This document shows, one piece after another, positions 1 to 4,606 of a DNA stretch of 6,286 nucleotides. Origin of the DNA: Solirubrobacterales bacterium (GTDB taxonomy: Bacteria > Actinomycetota > Thermoleophilia > Solirubrobacterales > 70-9); contig JAUQWL010000067.1 in assembly GCA_030835185.1 (NCBI GenBank), positions 1 to 6,286 of the forward strand, read 5' to 3'. How positions within the stretch are numbered: the first letter of the stretch is position 1; each line of letters starts with the position of its first letter. The notes under the pieces were generated by a model. The model had not been told where the DNA came from and did not search any database. It was given only the letters and a program-made list of their open reading frames with translations. The position numbers were made by a program, and so were the translations under genes.

Positions 1-2
1 GG

Positions 3-476
3 GAAGAAGCTATAATCCTTGCAGAAAGGCTGCTTGAAAAGGCGCTGGCATCAAAAAATAATATAGTTGTATCACGAGGTGGGACAAGCAGAAAAGAAAG
101 CGTTATGAATTCAAAGCTGGAGGAGCTTATAGCTAAAGAGATGGGCAAACCTTATCAATGGGGTGGTACAGGACCTGACAGTTATGATTGCTCAGGCTTG
201 GTTTATTCGCTTTACGGTAAGCTTGGCATATCATTGCCGAGAGTAGCTAGGGATCAGGCAACAGCAGGGGTTTATGTAGAAAAGAAGGATTTAAAATATG
301 GTGATCTTGTTTTCTTTGCAAAAGATGGGAAGAATGTACACCATGTAGGGATATATGTGGGAAACGGCATGTTTGTGCATGCTCCTCAAACAGGAGATGT
401 AGTGAAGAAAACCACACTTATGTCGGGATATTATGAAAAATGCTATTATACCTCACGAAGGGTTATAAATAATTAG
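3..476 (+). CDS. NlpC/P60 family cell-wall peptidase, C-terminal part (5' end outside window)
   Basis: This is the catalytic end of a papain-like NlpC/P60 (C40) peptidase, a family that cleaves peptide stems of peptidoglycan, usually the D-gamma-glutamyl to diamino-acid bond. Counting from the ATG at 105, the catalytic Cys is C29 in YDCSGLVY, the His is H80 in HHVGIYVG, and H92 in FVHAPQ fits the third polar residue. The domain also shows the usual PYQWGGTGP entry and GDLVFF strand. The frame has no stop from base 3 to 105 and adds about 34 residues, mostly helical (EEAIILAERLLEKALA), and the ATG at 105 has no convincing ribosome site. The domain is therefore probably the C-terminus of a longer protein cut by the window edge. 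Such enzymes occur as autolysins and as phage-tail or secretion-linked hydrolases; the sequence does not decide which. The domain itself looks intact. Confidence 0.88.
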   Translation, partial: EEAIILAERLLEKALASKNNIVVSRGGTSRKESVMNSKLEELIAKEMGKPYQWGGTGPDSYDCSGLVYSLYGKLGISLPRVARDQATAGVYVEKKDLKYGDLVFFAKDGKNVHHVGIYVGNGMFVHAPQTGDVVKKTTLMSGYYEKCYYTSRRVINN

Positions 477-503
477 TAATCGTGAACCACTCATTTCTTA
501 TAG

Positions 504-514
504 GTGCCAGGCAC
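504..514. repeat. 11-bp palindrome GTGCCAGGCAC, copy 1
   Basis: A perfect odd-length palindrome at the left end of the decayed RAYT module, followed by TGAGCAAAAGAAC, which differs slightly from the intact element's CGAACAAAAGAAC. Confidence 0.85.
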
Positions 515-543
515 TGAGCAAAAGAACTTAATTTCTTCAAGGT

Positions 544-575
544 AAAAGGTGCTTAGACTTTTCTAGGTACCTTTT
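544..575. terminator. Hairpin terminator, possibly bidirectional
   Basis: A 14-bp stem (arms 544-557 and 562-575, two G-T wobbles) has a 4-base loop. It begins with AAAA and ends with TTTT followed by ATTTATTT, so a T-tract follows the stem on either strand. It lies downstream of the NlpC/P60 stop (+ strand) and just after the stop of the LysR-like fragment (- strand), so it could end transcription from both sides. Confidence 0.65.
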
Positions 576-582
576 ATTTATT

Positions 583-1209
583 TCAGATATAAGGATTAAT
601 CAACTCATTTTTTTTGCCAAAGAAGCTTAACCACTCTCTGACTGCCATTTGCTGAGTGTTATCCTTGTGGAAGATCATATAATACTGAACGGGTGGAATC
701 ATACCATCCAATATTGGAATTTCCGACAATTCTCCGGAGTCTAGTTTTTCTTTCACTAATTTGCGGGGCAAGAGAGTATACCACTTACTGTTTTGCAGGA
801 AAGACAGTATTTTGGATGCGATAGCCAATTCCAATTGAAATTGCTGGCTTTTGGGAAATAGCCAGCTTTGTGTTGTTTCATATAAAAAGTTTGAGGAGAG
901 AAAGGGAAGATCCTTGATATCCTTAAACGAAATACCGCTTCCATATGTTTGGTTTCTTGCATCTGTAATCAGAATAATATCATCTTCCTCAACAAGCTGG
1001 CAGAAATATTCCAGGTGATTAAACGGGTGATGTGTGAAAGCAATATCAATATGAGCGCTCATGGCTTCAGATAAAATTTGACTGGTGTGTCCAAACTTTA
1101 CCCCAATGGAGATTTCGGAAGTCTGCTCTATAAAGTTGCGAAGCAGATAGCTGAGATATACATCGAAATATGCATATACTGTTCCAAAGATCAAATATCC
1201 TAAATATTG
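583..1209 (-). pseudogene. LysR-type regulator, effector-binding domain only
   Basis: The roughly 205 residues fit the periplasmic-binding-like effector domain of LysR-type transcriptional regulators. The first strand reads GYLIFGTVYAYFDVYLSYLLRNF split by the usual helix, followed by an IGVKFGHTSQIL segment and AHIDIAFTHHP, the counterpart of the family's LDxAI..P segment. A later KWYTLLPRKLV segment also fits. The N-terminal helix-turn-helix (about 60 residues) and linker helix are absent. The frame begins right where the flanking RAYT remnant ends (about 1200-1215) and runs open into it as far as a TGA at 1246-1248. The only start near the join is a TTG at 1194 without a clear ribosome site. 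It cannot bind DNA as a normal LysR protein and is best treated as a truncated gene. The ligand is unknown. Confidence 0.65.
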
Positions 1210-1379
1210 ATTTGTCCGAAGAACATACCCATATACCCCATCCCTTCACTGTATTCTTTTAGCTGCTTTAAAAAGTATCCCTTACCTATACTTTCTTTAA
1301 ATATATACTCTTTGTTATTTTCTCTTGCTATAACATGGTATATGCCACCATTCTACTCTTCTCGCCATGGTCTTCCCAT
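1210..1379 (-). pseudogene. RAYT (Y1) transposase, 5' remnant
   Basis: Translation from the ATG at 1379 gives MGRPWREE, a TAG stop at codon 9 (1355-1353), then NGGIYHVIARENNKEY, FKESI and KGYFLKQLKEYS. This is nearly the same as the first 45 or so residues of the intact transposase at 3177-4007, where codon 9 is Tyr. Homology fades near GGACAA at about 1212 after small deletions, before the HUH histidines would be reached, so the fragment is inactive. The ribosome site has also drifted from AGGAGGTG to AGGGGTG. Confidence 0.85.
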
Positions 1380-1465
1380 AAAAAGCACCCCTGTCATCAT
1401 ATTAATAGAATGTGCTTTAATGTAAATATCTTCTTAACTATGTTCTTTTGTTCGGTGCCTGGCAC
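1380..1465 (-). other. Leader and right end of the decayed RAYT element
   Basis: This matches 4008-4096: a leader with AAAGCAC and GTGCTTT arms (the hairpin is shortened to about 7 bp by mutations), a GTAAATAT stretch, and the end GTTCTTTTGTTCGG joined to GTGCCTGGCAC at 1455-1465. Confidence 0.75.
1455..1465. repeat. 11-bp palindrome GTGCCTGGCAC, copy 2
   Basis: A perfect copy in inverted orientation relative to copy 1. It closes the decayed RAYT module and is preceded by GTTCTTTTGTTCG, as at the right end of the intact element. Confidence 0.85.
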
Positions 1466-1685
1466 TTAAACTTCTCCTATCAAACCTGAAGCATTTGCTA
1501 GAAAAACAAAGGGGACTCAATTACATATTATCATTGAATTCCCTTGCTATTGTATAAATAGTTTTTGCAGTGTATATTTATTGTCATTAAATCATTTTTC
1601 GTAGCTTTCCCTGGCACCTAAGGTTTCTGATACTCACTCGCACCTAAGAATTTTCGACCCTTCAAATTTCTTGCACATCTAGACA
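1466..1685. other. Gene-free spacer with degenerate palindrome remnants
   Basis: No convincing ORF is present. Apart from the terminator at 1509-1545, it holds CCTGGCACCTAAG at 1610-1622, a half-decayed copy of the palindrome seen at 4086-4096, and a similar CTCGCACCTAAG at 1637-1648. These suggest old element ends that have eroded. Confidence 0.45.
1509..1545 (-). terminator. Intrinsic terminator of the toxin-tip/membrane-protein operon
   Basis: Read on the - strand, a 13-bp stem (arms 1545-1533 and 1521-1509, with one wobble and one mismatch) has an 11-base loop. It ends in CCCC and is followed by TTTGTTTTTC. It lies about 140 bases after the stop of the last gene of the - strand operon (1686). 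Confidence 0.65.
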
Positions 1686-1958
1686 TTATCCTCTATAGTT
1701 CAATAAAAGCATAATAAATAATATGTCAAAAAGCAATGCAAGTAATAAAATGAATTTTAGTATTTTCTTGTTTCTTCCATTAGCAATGTTTCTTTCAAAC
1801 AAAATCCACATACAAGTAATAATTGCAATGGCTGAAGTAGGCATTACAAATTTTATTTTTAAAAAGGAAAGGAGTCCGTAAAAATAAATACAACAGGATA
1901 CCAGTAACACAAATAATATCATTAAATTCTTCTTGATAAACTCTAAAAACCTTTTCAT
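1686..1958 (-). CDS. Small three-helix membrane protein (possible immunity partner)
   Basis: The 90-residue protein is not recognised. It has three hydrophobic segments, at about residues 11-32 (LMILFVLLVSCCIYFYGLL), 38-55 and 66-87, with Lys/Arg-rich ends and loops, so it is an integral membrane protein with almost no soluble part. The start is supported by GGAG nine bases before the ATG. It follows the 1982-2455 gene by 23 bases on the same strand and is the last gene before the terminator at 1509-1545, so the two are probably co-transcribed. Its place after an RHS tip is where immunity genes lie in polymorphic-toxin loci, and membrane immunity proteins are usual against membrane-acting toxins; this role is inferred from position only. 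A general membrane-stress or transport accessory role is equally open. Confidence 0.7.
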   Translation of the reverse strand: MKRFLEFIKKNLMILFVLLVSCCIYFYGLLSFLKIKFVMPTSAIAIITCMWILFERNIANGRNKKILKFILLLALLFDILFIMLLLNYRG

Positions 1959-1981
1959 TTTTCATCACTCCATATTAATGC

Positions 1982-2455
1982 TTATTTCCTACTTATTAAT
2001 TTTAGGCTTTCCTTTTGCGATATCTTGAAATCTTTACACAAAACATCTACTATGCTGTTGTTTTCGCTATTTAGGTAGCTAGTTTTTATGCCTATTTTAT
2101 CTCTAGTAGTAATAATATAGTAATTAGTATTCTGTTGAGCTAGTTTCCCAGGACTTACGATCTTATCAACATATTTTATATCACTAATTAATAGTACAGT
2201 TTTCTTCCCATACTGGCTTATTTCTAGGTTATTTTTGTCAAGCAAGTAATAACCTCTGTCAAAGACAGTTTTTACAATAAAGAATAGTGAAAGTAATATA
2301 ACAATCGCATTAGTTTTATTATTATAATTTAGTACATAGAATGAAAATACTGGTAATATAGATGCAATAATTATTAGTAATATCTTTGTAACAAGCTTTT
2401 TTTTAAATAACAATCCAACCACTCCTGATATTAATTTAGCAAAGTACAATAACAT
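1982..2455 (-). CDS. Membrane protein with C-terminal PH-like domain; immunity candidate
   Basis: The 157-residue protein has two membrane segments (about residues 24-43, ILLIIIASILPVFSF, and 48-65, AIVILLSLFFIV). A soluble C-terminal half follows, YYLLDKNNLEISQYGKK through DKIGIKTSYL, whose short beta strands resemble the bacterial PH-like domain seen in many small membrane proteins. That fold assignment is by eye. The ATG at 2455 has no ribosome site, whereas a TTG at 2413 (codon 15) is preceded by AGGAG with 8 bases of spacing; the shorter start would give 143 residues and keep both membrane segments. The gene starts 38 bases after the toxin-tip stop and precedes the 1686-1958 gene by 23 bases. 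The position is typical of an immunity gene, but the family is not recognised and the role is inferred. Confidence 0.7.
   Translation of the reverse strand: MLLYFAKLISGVVGLLFKKKLVTKILLIIIASILPVFSFYVLNYNNKTNAIVILLSLFFIVKTVFDRGYYLLDKNNLEISQYGKKTVLLISDIKYVDKIVSPGKLAQQNTNYYIITTRDKIGIKTSYLNSENNSIVDVLCKDFKISQKESLKLISRK
2411..2426 (-). promoter_or_regulatory. Ribosome site supporting an internal TTG start
   Basis: On the - strand AGGAG (2426-2422) is followed after 8 bases by TTG (2413-2411), in frame with the membrane-protein gene. The ATG 42 bases upstream has only AT-rich sequence before it. Confidence 0.45.
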
Positions 2456-2478
2456 AAATAATTTTACTGTACTTTGCT
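2438..2478. repeat. 11-bp inverted repeat around the ATG of the immunity candidate
   Basis: The arms AGCAAAGTACA (2438-2448) and TGTACTTTGCT (2468-2478) are perfect complements around a 19-base loop that contains the ATG at 2455. In the message this would put the upstream start codon in a hairpin loop. It may affect choice of start or message stability. Confidence 0.55.
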
Positions 2479-2493
2479 GTAATATATTAAATA

Positions 2494-3141
2494 CTATTTA
2501 TTAAACACTTTCATAAACTGTCTATAGGCCTCACTGAGGTTTAAATTTATTTCTCCTTTCAAACCAACACCAACACCTATCTTTCCTCCAATCAATGTGA
2601 AAGTTATATCTTTTTGGTTTTCAAGTTTTACACCCTGTGTTCCAATTAAGGGATTGCCTTTAAACTCACCACCAATATATGTTGAAATTTGGGATTCTTT
2701 ATCTTCCCCAATTCCGTAAAAAGGATTAGGGTTATTATAGTAGACACTGCCCTTATTTGCAACATCTCTTTCAGCTGAATAGCCTGCACCTATTTTAGTA
2801 TTTTCTAATCCAGCTGCAATCTCTGCTTCTATACTTTCATACACTCCAACCTTACCATTCTCATATTTCGCATCAAATGTTGCAAAAACCCCTCCACCTA
2901 CCGTGATGCCAAGTACTTTTCCTTCTAAACCTAGCCCTGCTCCTGCACCACCTTTAATTGTTATTATTTTTGATAAACCTTCATTTGATTGATTATTGCT
3001 TACTGCATTGTCTTTCCCCTTGTCTTTTCCTTTATCCTTGTCTTTATCGCTAGCATTGTTACTTATATCCTTTATGATCTTCTTATTATCAGCTGGTGAT
3101 ATCACCTTTGGCACTGTCGCTGAAGTGTTAGTGCCAGGCAC
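2494..3141 (-). CDS. Orphan C-terminal tip of an RHS-type toxin, glycine-rich, family not recognised
   Basis: The 215 residues have no start of their own: the first codon is a GTG inside the palindrome (VPGTNTS) without a ribosome site, and the frame is open upstream to a TAG inside the RAYT 3' end. It is best read as the C-terminus of a larger protein, most likely the RHS core now at 4097-4434, cut off by the RAYT element. Residues 1-28 form a linker, about 33-48 are a low-complexity DKDKDKGKDKGKD stretch, and about 60-215 are rich in Gly with alternating hydrophobic residues (GGAGAGLGLEGKVLGITV, IGGKIGVGVGLKGEI), suggesting beta strands or a membrane-active fold. No nuclease, deaminase or ADP-ribosylase motif was seen. 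The two downstream genes encode membrane proteins, which agrees with a toxin acting at the membrane. That is inference; a structural cell-surface domain is the alternative. Confidence 0.6.
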   Translation of the reverse strand: MPGTNTSATVPKVISPADNKKIIKDISNNASDKDKDKGKDKGKDNAVSNNQSNEGLSKIITIKGGAGAGLGLEGKVLGITVGGGVFATFDAKYENGKVGVYESIEAEIAAGLENTKIGAGYSAERDVANKGSVYYNNPNPFYGIGEDKESQISTYIGGEFKGNPLIGTQGVKLENQKDITFTLIGGKIGVGVGLKGEINLNLSEAYRQFMKVFNK

Positions 3142-3165
3142 CGGAAGTGTTAGTGCCAGGCACCG
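3122..3165. repeat. Tandem 22-bp repeat containing two palindromes
   Basis: Two perfect 22-bp units (3122-3143 and 3144-3165) lie head to tail. Each is GAAGTGTTA followed by GTGCCAGGCAC and CG; the palindromes are at 3131-3141 and 3153-3163. The inner one is the left end of the intact RAYT element, and the outer one overlaps the first codons of the toxin-tip frame. Confidence 0.9.
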
Positions 3166-3176
3166 AACAAAAGAAC

Positions 3177-4007
3177 TTAATTTCTTCTAAGCAAGTTTCT
3201 TATTCCAGTGTCTGACATAGCTATGTTATTTCCTATTTCCTTGTAAGTATATTTATGGTTTAAAGCTTCTTTAGCATATTTAACCTTATATTTTGTTAAA
3301 TCCATCTTTCTCTTTCCTGCCTTAATCAGTTTATATTCTTCTTCGTTTACGCCTGTTTCTATTAGTATTTCGTCTAACCTTTTCCTTCGCTCAACTTGCT
3401 TTCTTGTCATGCATAATATCTGATATGCCTCTTCTCCGACTGCCTTCATGCTGTCATAATCTGTTTCCTCTTCCTGCTCCATGTATTCTTTGTATTTCTT
3501 AATCGCTTCTTCTCTATCTTTTGACAGCATGTCCATGATTATATCTATATGTATGAAGCTATGTATGTTATTCCTATAGAATATATCGCTGCTCCACTTA
3601 TATTTGTCTGTGCTTTCACAAATATGTGCTTTTACTGGATTTTGGTGTATGTACCTTAGAAGGGATAGTAGATATCTCTCATCTTGAACTAATACTGCTT
3701 TGTATCTTCCCTGAAAGATATGTCCTACTCTCTTATACTTGCTATTGAAGTATTTGCTATATTTATTATTCATCTGATGCATTATCTCTTGCAGCTTCTT
3801 ACCGTGGGTCTGGATTATTATATGGTAATGGTTGTCCATCAACACATAGCCATATACACGATACTCCATTCCTCTACTGTATTCTTTTAGCTGCTTTAAA
3901 AAATATCCTTTATCTATGCTTTCTTTAAATACGTATTCTTTGTTATTTCCCCTTGCTATCACATGGTATATACCACCTTTATACTCTTCCCTCCATGGTC
4001 TACCCAT
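3177..4007 (-). CDS. REP-associated tyrosine transposase (RAYT, Y1/IS200-like)
   Basis: The 276-residue protein of the Y1_Tnp (HUH) superfamily cuts and rejoins single-stranded DNA through a 5'-phosphotyrosine link. The N-terminal GGIYHVIARGNN strand, the HUH motif in GYVLMDNHYHII (H60 and H62), the GHIFQGRYKA segment (about 95-104) and the nucleophile Y119 in RYIHQNPVKA are all present. RAYTs characteristically carry this YIHxNPV motif. A C-terminal helix-turn-helix-like region (about 240-275, KYAKEALNHKYTYKEIGNNI then SDTGIRNLLRR) resembles the DnaA-type domain found in some RAYTs and may read the palindromes. Length is normal and no damage is seen, so it is probably active. The ATG is fixed by a strong AGGAGGTG site, which is however buried in a hairpin. 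The stop lies inside the conserved element end. RAYTs are usually domesticated to mobilise or tend short palindromic repeats. Confidence 0.92.
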   Translation of the reverse strand: MGRPWREEYKGGIYHVIARGNNKEYVFKESIDKGYFLKQLKEYSRGMEYRVYGYVLMDNHYHIIIQTHGKKLQEIMHQMNNKYSKYFNSKYKRVGHIFQGRYKAVLVQDERYLLSLLRYIHQNPVKAHICESTDKYKWSSDIFYRNNIHSFIHIDIIMDMLSKDREEAIKKYKEYMEQEEETDYDSMKAVGEEAYQILCMTRKQVERRKRLDEILIETGVNEEEYKLIKAGKRKMDLTKYKVKYAKEALNHKYTYKEIGNNIAMSDTGIRNLLRRN

Positions 4008-4010
4008 AAA

Positions 4011-4048
4011 AAAGCACCTCCTGTTATTATATTAGCAGAAGGTGCTTT
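4011..4048 (-). promoter_or_regulatory. Leader hairpin that buries the RAYT ribosome site
   Basis: On the - strand AAAGCACCTTCTG (4048-4036) pairs with CAGGAGGTGCTTT (4023-4011) over 13 bp with one wobble and a 12-base loop, followed by TTT and then the ATG at 4007. The 3' arm contains the whole AGGAGGTG site (4022-4015). The same hairpin can act as an intrinsic terminator. IS200 is known to use a comparable leader structure to stop read-through transcription and block translation, so low, controlled transposase expression is inferred here. Confidence 0.7.
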
Positions 4049-4052
4049 AATC

Positions 4053-4064
4053 GTAAATATTTAC
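4053..4064. repeat. 12-bp perfect palindrome in the RAYT leader
   Basis: GTAAATATTTAC lies between the right element end and the leader hairpin. It is only half conserved in the decayed copy (GTAAATATCTTC at 1422-1433). It could be a binding site or part of the transposase promoter; no clear -35/-10 pair was identified. Confidence 0.35.
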
Positions 4065-4085
4065 CTAACCTTGTTCTTTTGTTCG

Positions 4086-4096
4086 GTGCCTGGCAC
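4086..4096. repeat. 11-bp palindrome GTGCCTGGCAC, right end of intact RAYT element
   Basis: A perfect copy inverted relative to 3153-3163. The TAG stop of the RHS core fragment (4099-4097) directly abuts it. Confidence 0.9.
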
Positions 4097-4420
4097 CTAA
4101 CCCTTTACAATCGAAGTCTCTACCCGATATCGAGTAGGATCCCAATACATCATCGGCTCATTGGCACAATAAGTATATAGATTCAAGCTAAGGGGATCAT
4201 TCGGATTGCCTCTATAGGTATCCTCCGTCAAAAACCTAGCTATCTTCGGATCATAATACCTTGCGTTCAAGTAATATATCCCTGTCTCTTCATCATACCT
4301 ATAGCCTGCATATCTGTATGTTTTTTTGTCTCTCCTGTCTCTAAGTAATCTTTCATTTATATCATAGGTGTAATTCGTTATGCTATCATATCTATCCTTC
4401 TTAAATTTTATCTTATTCAA
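4097..4420 (-). CDS. RHS repeat-associated core fragment (broken gene)
   Basis: This fragment of about 107 residues carries the end of the RHS core: YRYAGYRYDEETGIYYL, NARYYDPKIARFLTED, GNPNDPLSLNLYTYCANEP and the closing DPT. It is the conserved segment after which polymorphic-toxin tips begin. RHS proteins are very large secreted shells that enclose and deliver a C-terminal toxin, so the N-terminal bulk is missing here. The first codon is a TTG without a ribosome site. Upstream residues (FPGTLVSQLL) run into the probable IS1182 end near 4435. The segment before the core also looks shortened, since YTYDINERLL passes almost directly into TYRYAGYRYD. Downstream, ten residues after DPT end in a TAG touching the RAYT palindrome. 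It is a displaced, non-functional piece whose natural continuation is probably the tip at 2494-3141. Confidence 0.85.
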   Translation of the reverse strand: MNKIKFKKDRYDSITNYTYDINERLLRDRRDKKTYRYAGYRYDEETGIYYLNARYYDPKIARFLTEDTYRGNPNDPLSLNLYTYCANEPMMYWDPTRYRVETSIVKG

Positions 4421-4604
4421 TAACTGACTAACTAAAGTGCCTGGGAAACCGCTGAAAAATAGCCATAAAAAACAAGGTTTTTCTTCGGATTGAATGATTA
4501 TGCATCGAATTTCTCACCAAGTACCTTTATATGGTAAATTATCTTTGATTATTCGCATAGATAAGCGTATATGGCACTTTAAGGAGCTCCTTTAACGGAG
4601 CTCT
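4421..4604. other. Spacer between RHS fragment and IS1182 transposase
   Basis: No gene is seen. It holds AAAGTGCC (4434-4441) and its exact inverse GGCACTTT (4573-4580), about 147 bp apart end to end. It also has a short A/T hairpin (AAAAAC at 4468-4473 and GTTTTT at 4477-4482). It is probably IS end sequence. Confidence 0.4.
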
Positions 4605-4606
4605 TT
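4581..4606 (-). terminator. Hairpin at the end of the IS1182 transposase gene
   Basis: The arms AAGGAGCTCC (4581-4590) and GGAGCTCTTT (4597-4606) form a 10-bp stem with a 6-base loop, with one imperfect pair. It overlaps the transposase stop at 4605-4607. The T-run after it on the - strand is short, so termination may be weak. Confidence 0.4.

Larger units (their letters stand above)
504..1465 (-). mobile_element. Decayed RAYT-type element carrying a LysR fragment in its middle
   Basis: The left end (504 to about 538) matches the 3' end of the intact element at 3153-3188: GTGCCAGGCAC, a near-identical AACAAAAGAAC segment, then TTAATTTCTTC including the transposase stop. The right end (about 1210-1465) matches 3855-4096 at high identity: the 5' part of the transposase, its leader hairpin, and the GTTCTTTTGTTCGG end with a second palindrome. 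Between the ends, where the rest of the transposase should lie, there is a LysR-type effector domain. At 962 bp the module is close in length to the intact 944-bp element. The ends and homology are visible directly; how the hybrid arose is inference. Confidence 0.7.
3153..4096 (-). mobile_element. Intact RAYT (REP-associated tyrosine transposase) element
   Basis: The 944-bp unit is bounded by perfect 24-bp inverted repeats, 3153-3176 and 4073-4096. Each consists of the palindrome GTGCCAGGCAC plus the inner sequence CGAACAAAAGAAC. It holds a single gene, the Y1 transposase. The repeats recur as slightly altered copies at 504 and 1465, so they are true element ends. Neither flank shows an obvious target duplication, as expected for single-strand HUH transposition. 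The insertion lies exactly between the RHS core fragment, whose stop abuts the right end, and the RHS tip. Confidence 0.75.

Noticed and set aside
1067..1249. 60-residue ORF on the - strand spanning the RAYT/LysR join
   Set aside because: It is in a different frame from the LysR domain and from most of the transposase remnant, is Trp/Cys-rich, and has no ribosome site.
1207..1425. 72-residue ORF on the + strand
   Set aside because: It is the antisense shadow of the RAYT 5' remnant, which matches the intact transposase codon by codon on the - strand.
3122..3165. Short CRISPR-like array
   Set aside because: The two 22-bp units are directly adjacent with no spacer, are palindromic, and coincide with a transposon end.
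2996..3190. 64-residue hydrophobic ORF on the + strand (repeated LSFPLS pattern)
   Set aside because: It arises from reading the KD/KG-coding repeat of the toxin tip in antisense; there is no ribosome site.
4120..4137. Near-perfect 18-bp palindrome around CGATATCG in the RHS fragment tail
   Set aside because: It lies in coding sequence with one mismatched pair, has no second copy in the window, and no link to the element ends was seen; chance cannot be excluded.
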